Both the position numbers and the translations under genes were made by a program. Below, in pieces: positions 32,158-41,895 of a DNA stretch of 64,000 nt. The notes under the pieces are model-generated. The model searched no databases. It saw only the letters and a list, made by a program, of their open reading frames with translations, and was not told where the DNA came from. How positions within the stretch are numbered: position 1 is the first letter of the stretch; each line of letters begins with the position of its first letter. Source of the stretch: Fragilariopsis cylindrus CCMP1102 (taxonomy: Eukaryota > Bacillariophyta > Bacillariophyceae > Bacillariales > Bacillariaceae); contig FMBT01000316.1 in assembly GCA_900095095.1 (NCBI GenBank), positions 62,001 through 126,000 on the forward strand. Reading direction: 5' to 3'.

Positions 32158-34490
32158 TTTGGGGCGCTAGGTATGTGTTCTTCACACTTGAAGGTGGTAA
32201 AGGGAGTGATGCAGCCTAGGACATGGGAAAATGGCCCATTTGGGGGGGGGGGGGGGGGTATGTGACCTATTTCACACTCAAAGGAATGAATTATCCCAAA
32301 GTAAGCCCATGGGGTTGACCATATACACCAAAGGCAACATAAACTTGGCGAGCTATGGGTAGGACCATGTTGATATGGGTGCTAAAGGGGGAAAACCTGT
32401 TTTGGGGCCTAGATGACCGTTTTTAGGACTAAGCACACCCTAACACCTTCGTAACCTCCCTAGAGCCCTAAGCAATAGTTAGCACTTGTACCCATAGGTA
32501 TAATGTTGAGCTCCATAGAATCCTTCAAGGTTATAATTAGGTCTGTACTGATGGTGCATCACGGCCTTCATTACACGCACACTTGGCACTTACTTAGAGA
32601 AATTGTGTGTTTTAAAAGGGGTGGGTTTTGACCTGTGACACACCCCAATTATATGTATGATTACCTAAAACAATGGTGGAATCAAGAAACTTTATGAATT
32701 AGGTTGATTCTAGCTATTTTATTTGGGACTCAGCATACCTGGTATGGGCGTGGTATCATCTCAAATAATTTTGCAACCTGTGCATTTTGGGCCATTTTAT
32801 GTCTATTCTATTGTTCCCAGCCCCCCACACAATCAATATGGCAAATGTTCCAAATATTGTTGGTGTATTATGACCATATGCATGTATGGAAGGTATCTGG
32901 GTGTTGAAACCAAATTCTTTTTTCTTTGTTGTGGTAGCCTATTTCTGAATGGTACTTTTGGGCATGGAAGTACATGACATGTTGGCCAAAATGCAATGTT
33001 TGTGTTCTGGAGGCAAGAATAAGGTAAGTGTGAGGGATCATGGCCCTTGGTTCATCCCCTATGGTCCCCTATGGGTATGAAATGGATAACTGGGTGGTAT
33101 ATTGGTGCACCAAGCTGGTTCTAGAACATAAGGAGAAGTTATTCATCTTATTATTCACCACACTCCACTGGAGAATTCATGGGATAAAAATGATACCAAT
33201 TAGAATTACCTTAGTCAAGTGATGATGAACCACCAGGAATGGTACGAGGGAAACACAATGTTCGAGTAGACTATGTGGATGTTTGTGCACCCACTAATCT
33301 GGTGTTGTCTGTAACCCTTTCAAATGAGATGTTTTGTGTTCATTTCTGATCAAAAATCATGTTGTTGTTTTTGTGCCTTCCACAGCAGTGAAATAAATTT
33401 CATTCCACAACCATAAGGAGATGACAGTAGAAGGAGGCACACATAATATTCTAGTACGCTGTGTGGATGTTTGTTCACCCACCTGTCTGGTGTTGTCCTC
33501 TGCAATCCTTTTCAAATGAGATACTTTGTGTTATTCCGCAAATACATAAACAATAAAGTTGTAGGAGGCAAACACATTATTCTAGTACACTCTATGCATG
33601 TTTGTGCACCTGACTCTTCTGGTGTTGTCCTCTGCAACCCTTTCAAATGAGATATTTTGTGGTTCATTTCTGGTCCAAAATCATGTTATTTGTGTGCCTG
33701 CCATAAAAGTGAAATGCATTTTATTCCACAACTACATGAACAAACAAGATGCCGGAGGCATACACAATGTTCTAGTACACTATATGCTTGTTTTTGCACC
33801 TGACTCATCTGATGTTGCCGTATGGTACCCTTTCAAATGAGATGTTTTGTGGTTCATCTCTGATCAAAAATCTTGTTATTTATGTGCCTACCACATTAGC
33901 AAAATAATTTTATTCCGCAACCACATCACAGGAAGAAGAAAGTTGTAGGAGGCAAACGCAATGTTCTAGAATATTATAAGAATGCTAGTGCACTCAACCC
34001 ATCTGATGTTGTCCATTGCAACACTTTCAAATGAGATATTCTGTGGTTCATTTTGATCAAAAATCTTGTTATTTATGTGCCTACCACATTAGCAAAACAA
34101 ATTTTATTCTGCAACCACAGGAACAAAAGACTAGTAGGAGGCAACTACAATATTTTATTACACTATGCGGATGCTAGTGCACTCGACCCATCTGGTGTTG
34201 TCCTTTGCAACCCTTCCAGATGAGATATTTTGTTGTGTGGTACACATACATTTTGCATCCCTAAAATGTGTGCTGTGTGTGAGCCTACATTGTGAGATAC
34301 CAGTAGGCTTACAAGACTAAGGAATATAACTGTTCTCCATCCAATAGGTCAATTGTAAACTTCATAGTTTTTTTTCCAAAAAAATGACTTTTTAGGTGTA
34401 TATACTTGATGCTAAAGCTGTTATCATATACTGCACTAACAAATAGAAGTAAAATTTGGGCATGATTTAGTTTTTATATTGGCATGATTT
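32158..34490 (+). mobile_element. Repeat element copy A with 190-base tandem array and inverted terminal segment
   Basis: Reverse-complement match to 61260-63537 over nearly its whole length: shared anchors include GCTAGGTATGTGTTCTTCACA, TGCAGCCTAGGACATGGGAA, a run of about 18 G, GGTTGACCATA, TTTTGGGGCCTA, CCCATAGGTATAATGTTGAG, ATACCTGGTATGGGCG, and ATGCATGTATGGAAGGTATC. The right third (about 33262-34230) is five to six copies of a ~190-base unit (starts near 33262, 33453, 33583, 33770, 33961, 34150). The end 34265-34490 matches the reverse complement of 1887-2075, so it behaves as a terminal inverted repeat of the family. No transposase gene is visible. Confidence 0.8.
33262..34250 (+). repeat. 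190-base tandem array within copy A
   Basis: Units contain TTCTAGTACACTATGTGGATG, a GTGCACCC-TCTGGTGTTGTCCTCTGCAACCC stretch broken by variants, CCTTTCAAATGAGATATTTTG, TCTGATCAAAAATC, GTGTGCCT and GTAGGAGGCA. One unit is shortened to about 130 bases. Same unit as at 2350-2600 and inverted at 61260-62340. Confidence 0.85.
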
Positions 34491-34581
34491 AGGTTTTATC
34501 GCAAATTTGTGTATTTGCGTATTTGAGTTTTTCCATTATCATCAAATAATAATCAAAAAGATTGATTCATCAGAAGACATT

Positions 34582-35440
34582 ATGAAATTGCGAAGCCGAC
34601 GAGTGATTGGGGGTCCATTCGATGATGAAAGCTCAGCGACGTCTATCGCATCATCTGCAATCAGTTTGTCATCTTTCCCTAGACGCAAGTCATTCAGGTG
34701 CACCCAAAGGCATTCAATTCAAGAATCAAAACGATGATTCCAATGATGATACACCACAGAGTTATGGCAGAAGTTTTCAATCAGTCCCTTGCCTTCGTCG
34801 TTCTGGTTCTTCGAATATCTCTACTACATATTATGCTACAGAAACTGACAATGATGATGATGAACCTACTATATTGTCAGATACCATACTTATCGAGCTT
34901 ACCAGTGCAGGCGGACTTATTGTCTACCGACCGATCATTACACAGCTGAAAGCTATCTTTATGAATTTCAAATGGAACGGGCTTCCATGGGAAGGTTATC
35001 AATTTTGTATCCCCAAATGCATTTTATTTTCGGGGACCTCTCTATGCTAATTTTTGGGGGATTATTAATTATCCAGCACAAGTTACACTTTTTGGATTTA
35101 AAAAATAATTACATATTCAACAATTCGTTCATTATTTGGATCTTAAAAGCAAGATTCAAATACGCACGGTAGAAATCCGAAGTCTAAAAAGTAAGGCCGG
35201 TGCACGCGATGAGAATAGCTTTGTCGACGACGACAAATCACACAAAACAGCATTGAAGGTGTAACAGAAACGGTTGACATTCCTTTGACAGAAGGAATCC
35301 ATATCAACGACACAACTTAAAACAACAAAGCTTTCCAATTGATATCAACAATCACAACGATAACGATAACGATGACGATAACGACAGCCGGAATCAATCA
35401 GTCACTACGTCTTCATCAGCATTAAACCGGTCAGAAAAGT
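34582..35440 (+). pseudogene. Broken gene next to repeat element A, family unknown
   Basis: Coding-like stretches occur in more than one frame: from ATG 34582 (MKLRSRRVIGGPFDDESSA, about 40 codons), then another frame from about 34730 to 35010 (Ser/Asp-rich, SDTILIELTSAGGLIV, later QLKAIFMNFKWNGLPWEG), then near 35110-35240 (LDLKSKIQIRTVEIRSLKSK). A frame change between about 34700 and 34730 and a non-coding piece at 35010-35100 break it. The piece 35005-35062 also occurs inverted at 61146-61200, so element DNA is inside or beside it. It may be a host gene disrupted by insertion, or a partially spliced gene. Confidence 0.4.
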
Positions 35441-35449
35441 AAGTTGCTT

Positions 35450-35484
<35 letters not shown>

Positions 35485-35628
35485 CTCTGTGTCTCTCTCT
35501 CTGTTTAAGTTTGCGTACCGTACTGTACATCTATTAACCACACATTATTTTATTATCTTTTGTTTGTTTTTAATGATTCTATCACATTACTTAATTATCC
35601 ATCATGCATCCACAATTAATTATTATAG
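35439..35628 (+). other. Candidate intron in the leader of the 35644 gene
   Basis: A GTAAGT donor (35439) after GTCAGAAAA and a TTATTATAG acceptor (35628) bound a 190-base stretch containing a CT-rich tract. Joining the upstream frame does not continue through the ATG at 35644, so this would be a 5' leader intron rather than a coding one. Confidence 0.4.
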
Positions 35629-35643
35629 GCATTATATATACAA

Positions 35644-36672
35644 ATGATTGGCAGTAGGAAGAATGAATTTGACGACGATGAAGAAGGTGGACTTCTCCGA
35701 GAAGTCCTAATCACCGATATCAATAATAGTGGTGATAATCAAAGTATCAATGAAAAGAATCCAATGATATCTACTACCACCACTCAACCACACTACAACA
35801 ATAACAACAGCAACAGCAACAGCAACAACAATAACAACATAAATACAAATAAAAGAATGGTATCGTCATCATCGTATACACCTATACCTACACTTAACAC
35901 TAACACTCACACTCCGTGGGATCGTTTAGTGAAAAAAGTAGGAGGAGGAGGTACCTCCTCGTCAACAGGCAGTAATAATAATCATAATAATAATGATTCA
36001 CAGTATTTATTCTGGTTAGAAGATGCAGATATAGATGCGGATGAATATAATAATACATCTGCTATTGATCGTAGAACATTACGTAGTCAATTCGAAAAGG
36101 AACATTATAATAGTAATAGAAATAAAAATAAAAAGAAGAAGACTACGAATACTAATACTAATACCAGTAAACATTATGATGATGATGATGATGATGATGA
36201 TGAAGAAGAAGAAGGACTTCTCCAACAAGAAATCGTCACCACCGATATCAATGATGGTGGTGATAATAATTACATTGATTTAAATTTACACGATGATAAT
36301 GTTTGTGAAGATTCATCTAATGATACTGCCAGATTATTATCATTCGCCAATAAATTAGATGTTGTGAATAATAGTAGTAGTAGTAGTAGTAGTAGTGACA
36401 CACGAACAATTAGTAGAGGTGATGATGACGAGGACGAGGACAACTGGGAAGAAGAAATCGAAAAAGCCAACAAGCAGGTAGTAGTATCTGACAAGGAGAA
36501 ACGAAGGGTCACGGTAGTATGGTCACTTGGTATATCCATCACTTTCTTTGTGATGATTGTGACTGCTGATCTACTTCAACAAGAATCCCTTGCTCGAATA
36601 TTAATACTATTATGGAGTCCTATATACCTATGTAGTATCTATTTATCTATTCGTTATTATGAAGAGAAATAA
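35644..36672 (+). CDS. 342-residue Asn/Asp-rich protein with two C-terminal membrane helices
   Basis: Family unknown. An acidic/Gly-Leu-Leu motif occurs twice: EGGLLREVLITDINNSGD near residue 14 and EEGLLQQEIVTTDINDGGD near 190, suggesting an internal duplication. Between are Asn/Ser/Thr repeats and an ordered part (YLFWLEDADIDADEYNN). The last 55 residues hold two hydrophobic segments with a short loop (VWSLGISITFFVMIVTADLL, then ILILLWSPIYLCSIYLSI) and end YYEEK, a hairpin anchor with a cytosolic disordered front. No introns needed after the ATG. Confidence 0.65.
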   Translation: MIGSRKNEFDDDEEGGLLREVLITDINNSGDNQSINEKNPMISTTTTQPHYNNNNSNSNSNNNNNINTNKRMVSSSSYTPIPTLNTNTHTPWDRLVKKVGGGGTSSSTGSNNNHNNNDSQYLFWLEDADIDADEYNNTSAIDRRTLRSQFEKEHYNSNRNKNKKKKTTNTNTNTSKHYDDDDDDDDEEEEGLLQQEIVTTDINDGGDNNYIDLNLHDDNVCEDSSNDTARLLSFANKLDVVNNSSSSSSSSDTRTISRGDDDEDEDNWEEEIEKANKQVVVSDKEKRRVTVVWSLGISITFFVMIVTADLLQQESLARILILLWSPIYLCSIYLSIRYYEEK

Positions 36673-36828
36673 AAAAAAACACTGTCGTCAAACATTATAT
36701 TATTATATATATTGTAAAACAACAACAAGTAAAAGAAAAAATAATCTATCATATTATATGAATACTAGTAATATATATCATCAAATTAAAAATATAATGA
36801 GTTGTTATAATTATTAAGATAAATATCG

Positions 36829-37374
36829 TCAACGGTATAGAATATATAATATACATAATACTTGAAGTAGTACAAAACAAGTAATTTCACAACAAGTCCA
36901 GCCTGTACAACATTCTGAATTATTCTTTCGTCTACTACCTCGAGTAGTAGTAGTAGTAGTAGTAGCAGTAGTAGTATTAAAAGTAGTTTGAGTCGTAGAT
37001 GTTGGTGCTGGTGCACCTGTCGCAACAGCGACATATGATGAGGATAATCGCGGCTGGGGTGGCTGCTGTGGGGGTGGTTGTGATGGGTTTCCAGTAGAAT
37101 ATGCAATAGGGGTTTGAGCAGCAGCATTAGTTGTTGCACTACTATTACTATTTAGTTGTCCGTAACCACTTTTAGCAGCTGTTGATGTTGACCCGCCACC
37201 ACCACTACCACCACTAAAATCGACACTGCTTGTGGCGTGTGCAAATGGAATATTATCTTCATTGAGGACATCAGCGTTCACGTTAAAAGCTACTGCATCA
37301 TATGTCTCTTTTTCAGTTGGCGTTGATGCAAATGATTTACTATTACTATTATTATTATTATTTCGGATCGTCAT
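36829..37374 (-). CDS. 181-residue low-complexity protein with Cys-rich C-terminal membrane tail
   Basis: Asn/Ser start, Gly/Ser linker near 60, a Pro/Gln segment (QPPPQQPPQPR), Thr run, then a C-terminal stretch beginning SECCTGWTCCEITC and continuing VLLQVLCILYILYR. Short Cys-rich hydrophobic tails after Pro/Gln-rich regions are typical of CYSTM-type small stress-related membrane proteins; here the match is in style only. Convergent with the 35644 gene, whose stop lies 157 bases away. Confidence 0.55.
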   Translation of the reverse strand: MTIRNNNNNSNSKSFASTPTEKETYDAVAFNVNADVLNEDNIPFAHATSSVDFSGGSGGGGSTSTAAKSGYGQLNSNSSATTNAAAQTPIAYSTGNPSQPPPQQPPQPRLSSSYVAVATGAPAPTSTTQTTFNTTTATTTTTTTRGSRRKNNSECCTGWTCCEITCFVLLQVLCILYILYR

Positions 37375-37577
37375 AATATATAATACTTGTTGTAGGCAAT
37401 CAATATCTCGTCTTGTACTATAGAGGCTTTGTAGTACCCAGTGTCGAAAGAGTTACGTTATCACGTAAACTATCTAATAGATATTTCCGTCCTACATTTA
37501 TCACCACAATGCGTGGAATATATCAAATGTTTCTAACCCCCTATTGACTTTGAGGACGTCCGCTAGGTTTTTCATTC

Positions 37578-37955
37578 CTATCTTCGGCGCCTCGATCCTA
37601 GTCTTGATAGATATCCAAATTCAAACTCTTCAACCAATGTGTAACTTTTAGTTCTTGGAACATCTTGGAACAGCCGGCTGGAGGCCTTGTGCACCTCGTA
37701 CGCGACGCGACGCTCAAAGAACAAGAATCCTGCATGCGATGTTAATTTTAGTCTTGAAAGAACTGTCAATAATATATTTTGTACATAATGCGCTTGAATT
37801 TCACTTAAGTCGGTGAATTCACTCTTTTCGTCTTTTCGCAGGTTATTCATATATTGACATACATGCGCTTGAATCTTCACGAATTCGGTGAATTCACTCT
37901 TTTCGTCTTTTGGCAAGAACTGTTCTACGAACTTCTCATCGCACTTACTAATCAC
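37578..37955 (-). CDS. 125-residue protein with DEKSEFT repeats, probably truncated
   Basis: Two repeats KDEKSEFT(E/D) followed by (K/E)IQAHxxQ lie near residues 16-25 and 40-50, 72 bases apart in DNA. The C-terminus ends in an Arg run. Unknown family. Downstream on the same strand (about 37490-37430) sits a piece reading LLDSLRDNVTLSTLG, which resembles the last repeat of diatom leucine-rich proteins, so this may be a decayed LRR gene. Its ATG is 110 bases from the divergent SRPBCC gene, suggesting a shared promoter. Confidence 0.45.
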   Translation of the reverse strand: MISKCDEKFVEQFLPKDEKSEFTEFVKIQAHVCQYMNNLRKDEKSEFTDLSEIQAHYVQNILLTVLSRLKLTSHAGFLFFERRVAYEVHKASSRLFQDVPRTKSYTLVEEFEFGYLSRLGSRRRR

Positions 37956-38064
37956 ACATTTTCACTGATTTTTTGAAACATACATAACATAAAATATATA
38001 CGAACACATTTAAAAATAATCATATCGATATAACGGAAGACAATATTCAAAAACATTCAGCATC

Positions 38065-38541
38065 ATGTCACCCTCTCCAAATAAGAAGATTGAACACATC
38101 ACAGAAATTCATGCCCCGGTCGACAAAGTGTGGGGTGCGATGATTGACATTCACGACTGGTCTTGGAATAAATGGACCCGTCTTAACGCTGAAAAGGCTG
38201 AAGAGGGTATCAAAGGCAAATTAAAAGCTTCTTACGAAGGAGATGACAACTGGGAAAAACCATTTGATTTTGAATTTGGAGAAGTGAATCACAAGTCGTA
38301 TGTTCTAACCTGGTTCGGCAATATAGGTCCTGGTGGATGCATCTTTAACGGGTACCACACAATGAGATTGGAGGTGATCGAAGGTAAAGACGGAGACAGC
38401 AATTCTACTCGACTCATCCACACAGAGAATTTTGGTGGGATATTACCTTATTTTAGTCTAGTATTGCCTTTCGCTACGCTGGATCGAAATTATCTTCTAA
38501 TGAATGAAAGCTTGAAGGAGTATGTTGAGACTAAAAAATAG
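38065..38541 (+). CDS. SRPBCC (START/polyketide-cyclase-like) domain protein
   Basis: A compact 158-residue single-domain protein. The start EHITEIHAPVDKVWGAMIDI is the typical first strand and helix of SRPBCC folds, with the conserved pattern of hydrophobic-Asp/Pro-Val-Trp. The W-x-x-W (WSWNKW), GIKGKLKA and FNGYHTMRLEVIEGKDG segments and the final helix YLLMNESLKEYVE complete the fold, which binds hydrophobic ligands in a deep cavity. Ligand not predictable. No signal peptide, so cytosolic. Low-complexity runs are absent, unlike most neighbours, which suggests strong constraint or recent acquisition. Confidence 0.85.
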   Translation: MSPSPNKKIEHITEIHAPVDKVWGAMIDIHDWSWNKWTRLNAEKAEEGIKGKLKASYEGDDNWEKPFDFEFGEVNHKSYVLTWFGNIGPGGCIFNGYHTMRLEVIEGKDGDSNSTRLIHTENFGGILPYFSLVLPFATLDRNYLLMNESLKEYVETKK

Positions 38542-39515
38542 CCTAATCAATAAAAAATAGACAATTCAAAACGCAACAAGATTTAAATAGTTCAATTTTC
38601 GACCTGACATAGATTTTTCTTCGAACGGCAAAGTTTAACGTTCCAAAGTTCGAACCCAAATTTCTCGAATGGATCCAAACTGAAGCACAGTACAAGTAGC
38701 TTGCCGTAGAAATGATGATAGCGTTTGAAAAATGTATATCTTTTAACAGATAAATTTGTTGTTGAGAATAAAGGAAATCAACTTCAAGTTTCCGGTTTTT
38801 TTAAGATTCAATTCTTCTTTCTTCAATTCTGAGCTTTCGCACGATGCAACTACGTAAATCGACATGTGTTTTGAATGAGCATGGAGAAAAACGTCAAGTC
38901 CCGACTTTTAAAAGATACCATTCTACCGGTAGATTCCTTCCTTTTTTATTCTTGATTTTTGTGCTACACGCAAAAACAGCGCATGCGCGAGTAAGGGTGC
39001 CAGGGGAATATTCATGATTTTTAATAATTTTTTTAATTCGCCGAGCGGAAAGATGGTCCAGGACCATCTTCCGCTGAATGTTTCAATGAAATTCAGAAAA
39101 TACCGTTTGTTTCGCTCCGGTCTTTACCAAGTGTGAACGCGCACCCTATCGGCGGTGTCCTGCGTTTTCACGATCGCCAACCTAATGAAATATGTACAAG
39201 TAAACGGTTGAACACAGTGAAGTGATCAAAAAATGCACAGAACTTTGTAATATTGAGTCGGGGTACAAAGGTACATCGCTAATTTAATTTATTAATCAAT
39301 CCTCAGTTCGCGGTCTTTTCTCGACACTGCATCACTTGTCTCACTCTTCTTTTACACAACACACAACACAAAAACACGAACACAAACACAACATAAAACA
39401 CTCATTACTATTTCATACCTCAACACTATTTCATACCTCAAATTTACTCAAGACTTAACTTAACCGCTCTCAATTCTATTCAAGCAAGTACCGTATACTA
39501 ACTAACCAAGAACGA
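38542..39515. other. Intergenic spacer with a strong hairpin
   Basis: No gene seen. A near-perfect 15-base-arm palindrome lies at 39044-39075. Just before the next ATG are CACAACACAAAAACACG and two copies of ACTATTTCATACCTCAA (about 39408-39439), close to the likely transcription start. Confidence 0.55.
39044..39075. repeat. Near-perfect palindrome (hairpin)
   Basis: Left arm AGCGGAAAGATGGTCC, one base, right arm GGACCATCTTCCGCT; the only imperfection is one extra A. Either a DNA hairpin, a dimer binding site or the tip of a transcribed stem-loop. Confidence 0.8.
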
Positions 39516-40409
39516 ATGATGATGATGAATTCTACTAGCAACAACCACCATGACGAGAACGATCTTGTGGCCGTTCAGCTTAATGATGATGATGATGTCG
39601 AAGGAGATACTTCGGATGACGATACTTCTTCTGATGAAGATGAAAATAATATCGAATCATCATCATCAAATTCTACAATCAAAAAGAAGAAGAAAAAGAA
39701 CAAACAGAGTAGCAACAAAATTGGTTTACAAGTTTCTACCGGTGATGCTGATAAGAATGAACAACAGAAGAAAACAAATCATCGTAAAGGTATTTATACT
39801 GTATTAATCTTGTTTGTTGGATTGATGATTATGGCAGTTAGTATTTGGGGTGGAATATATTATTCTGCATGCGAAGATGCTGATAATAATAATCAAGATC
39901 AAGCTATTGTTATTGCTACTACAACAGCATCGTCTACTGGATCTTCAAGTACTATTACAAATGAAACTAATGGTATTATCGAAAAGGTGAAGGATGAAAA
40001 GAGTTCCACCCCCACGACTATTTCTTCTTCTTCTAATGATCCCACCGATCCCACAGAAACTACCACCAAAGTCACAACAGACGTAAAAGATACAAGGAAA
40101 CCTATAAGCAAGGATGGTGAACTTGGTCAATTGATCGAACTCGTCAATTATAATGAAGAAGTAGATGAAAATACCAATGTCAACAAAGACAAAAACAAAG
40201 ACAATGTTACATCATCATGGCCAGAGTTAGTTGGTATGACAGGTGAGGAAGCTCAAATTCAATTAGAAGTAACATACGGAGAAGGTACCTATGATATCTA
40301 TATCTTAAATGAAAATGATCCCACTACACGTGATTATAGATTAAATAGAATACGTATTTTTGTGAATGAGGAAACAATGAAAGTTACAGTAACACCACGT
40401 ATAGGATAA
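39516..40409 (+). CDS. Membrane-anchored potato inhibitor I family serine-protease inhibitor
   Basis: 297 residues. Residues 1-90 are acidic/Ser-rich and then Lys-rich (IKKKKKKNK), cytoplasmic. One membrane segment at about 92-116 (GIYTVLILFVGLMIMAVSIW). A Thr/Ser-rich stalk runs to about 230. The C-terminal 63 residues (235-297) match potato inhibitor I: WPELVGMTGEEAQIQLE, the binding loop NDPTTRDYRLNRIRIF, and the closing VTPRIG. By alignment with eglin c and CI-2, P1 is Arg272 (P1' Asp273), suggesting trypsin-like targets. The positive side before the helix points to a type II topology with the inhibitor outside the cell or in the lumen. Alternative: loop residues may not be inhibitory if the host protease is unrelated. 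Confidence 0.85.
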   Translation: MMMMNSTSNNHHDENDLVAVQLNDDDDVEGDTSDDDTSSDEDENNIESSSSNSTIKKKKKKNKQSSNKIGLQVSTGDADKNEQQKKTNHRKGIYTVLILFVGLMIMAVSIWGGIYYSACEDADNNNQDQAIVIATTTASSTGSSSTITNETNGIIEKVKDEKSSTPTTISSSSNDPTDPTETTTKVTTDVKDTRKPISKDGELGQLIELVNYNEEVDENTNVNKDKNKDNVTSSWPELVGMTGEEAQIQLEVTYGEGTYDIYILNENDPTTRDYRLNRIRIFVNEETMKVTVTPRIG

Positions 40410-40868
40410 GATAAGAAGATAAAGATCAGATTTGATAAAATCAGATAGGATAGGATCATTATTAAAAAAGAATATGACCAAACCAAAAATAAACTACAAC
40501 CGTAAAAAATCAAAAATAGAAATAATAATGATATTTTAATACTATCTATACATGTACTTTTTTCTCGTCAACTCATTCATAATATTATATTTTATCATAC
40601 ATAAAACAGATGTACCATATTAGTATAGTCTGGTAGCATTTTGGGTATGACATCATATCAGTCGCCACGCATTTCTTCTTGCCTTAAAGTTCAATGTTAC
40701 GGGTTCAACACGTCGTTCTCGACGACGTACTGTATGGACTGGGTCCGTTTTTCCCATGATAAATTGCCATGCATACTGTATAAAAGCATGTAGAATGTCT
40801 ACAGATGTACCATAGAATGAACATCCGTCTGTACCTTAGCTACACAACCATCTGCAATCCATTCGTTA
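40410..40868. other. Intergenic spacer
   Basis: Tandem GATAGGATAGG-type repeats follow the inhibitor stop. CGTCGTTCTCGACGACG (about 40711-40728) is a small inverted repeat. No gene is supported here. Confidence 0.4.
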
Positions 40869-41042
40869 ATGGCGGCATTTTGTGGTGCCGTTTTTAATAC
40901 TAATCTTCGTTCTTATATCTCATATACACAATGTTTTTCGTTGCCTTCTATTGATATTGATACCAACAAGTCAAGTCAAGTCAAGTCGACCACTAATTAC
41001 AATCATCAAGAAGGTAGGTTACCTTCAAAATCGTCAAATTAA
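40869..41042 (+). CDS. Short 57-codon frame, possible first exon
   Basis: ATGGCGGCATTTTGTGG begins a frame MAAFCGAVFNTNLRSYISY with a hydrophobic/hydroxyl start like a short targeting peptide. A GTAGGT donor-like site follows at about 41012, after AATCATCAAGAAG. No downstream exon could be matched; the opposite strand carries the end of the degraded gene at 41040-41895. TCAAG is repeated four times near 40970-40987. Confidence 0.25.
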   Translation: MAAFCGAVFNTNLRSYISYTQCFSLPSIDIDTNKSSQVKSTTNYNHQEGRLPSKSSN

Positions 41043-41895
41043 TTCCTCAACACGTTCAACATCTTCGTCCGATAAATCACATAGTATCATTCTACTAGCT
41101 AGTAGCACGTGCGCTATCTAAACTAGATTTCAATGATATAACCATTTGCTGCAGGGCATAATCAAATTTTTGTTGTACCAATTGTTCACATGTTAAACGT
41201 TTCTCCAATGCAACAATAGCTTCATTACTATTCTCATCATTGATTTTTTTTGTTCCTGTTTTTTTTTGGTTGTTTGTGCTGGTATTTGTAGTACGATTGA
41301 TATTATTGGAGTACCAAAGCCTTTGCAACTTAGCTAGCAGGATGACCGATTCATTCCACGTACATTCAATAATTGATCATAAGTTTCTGGTAAAACATAG
41401 CAACAATTTCATTTAAAACTTCATTACTGAATACATAATAGGTAGGAAAAGGCCTGAACGTTTAGCAAACGTTAAGTCGAAGTTTGTTTCAAGCTATAAC
41501 GACGAGTTCATAACGTTTTCCTACGTTTGAGAACTTTTTATTGTCTGCTTGTTCTTTTTGTTCCAATTTCTGATGAATATTTGTTTTGTTTTGTTTTCCA
41601 CCAAATCAATCAATAATCTAAAATCCATGTACTTTACGAAAACAAGCTTTTACAGGTCTAAATTCTTTGGAACATGACTGTTGGGATACAGATTGTCCTG
41701 ATCGTTTTGTTTCAAGTACACAGGATGCATATATTGATATAGAATTTGGACACAGACTTCGTTCATTTCTTGAAATGCTGGTGTAAATCTTTTTGGTACC
41801 TGTTGTGATGAAAGTTCGACCTTCTTAACTAAACCTATTGCTGCCTTTTTCGCCTTTTTTGGCGGCGTCGAGTAATTATTATTCGCCGGTGCCAT
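41040..41895 (-). pseudogene. Degraded intron-containing gene, HRDC-like segment possible
   Basis: From ATG 41895 the frame MAPANNNYSTPPKKAKKAAI reads 81 codons; a GTAAAA donor (about 41652) and TATTCAG acceptor (about 41432) would join in phase to NEVLNEIVAMF. Then a different frame reads LPETYDQLLNVRGMNRS (faintly like an HRDC domain), and a third frame from about 41330 reads LAKLQRLWYSNNINRTT and continues for 80 codons. The last piece, RMILCDLSDEDVERVEELI before a stop at about 41040, is in phase only if a four-base CTAG duplication near 41095 is discounted. So the host gene appears decayed by at least three frame changes, unless the assembly has errors here. Confidence 0.45.

Noticed and set aside
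32704-33222. Short frames inside element A and their counterparts in element B
   Set aside because: Frames are not conserved between A and B copies, so they are not coding.
33262-34250. CRISPR-like array
   Set aside because: Units are ~190 bases with no distinct short spacers, in a eukaryotic context.
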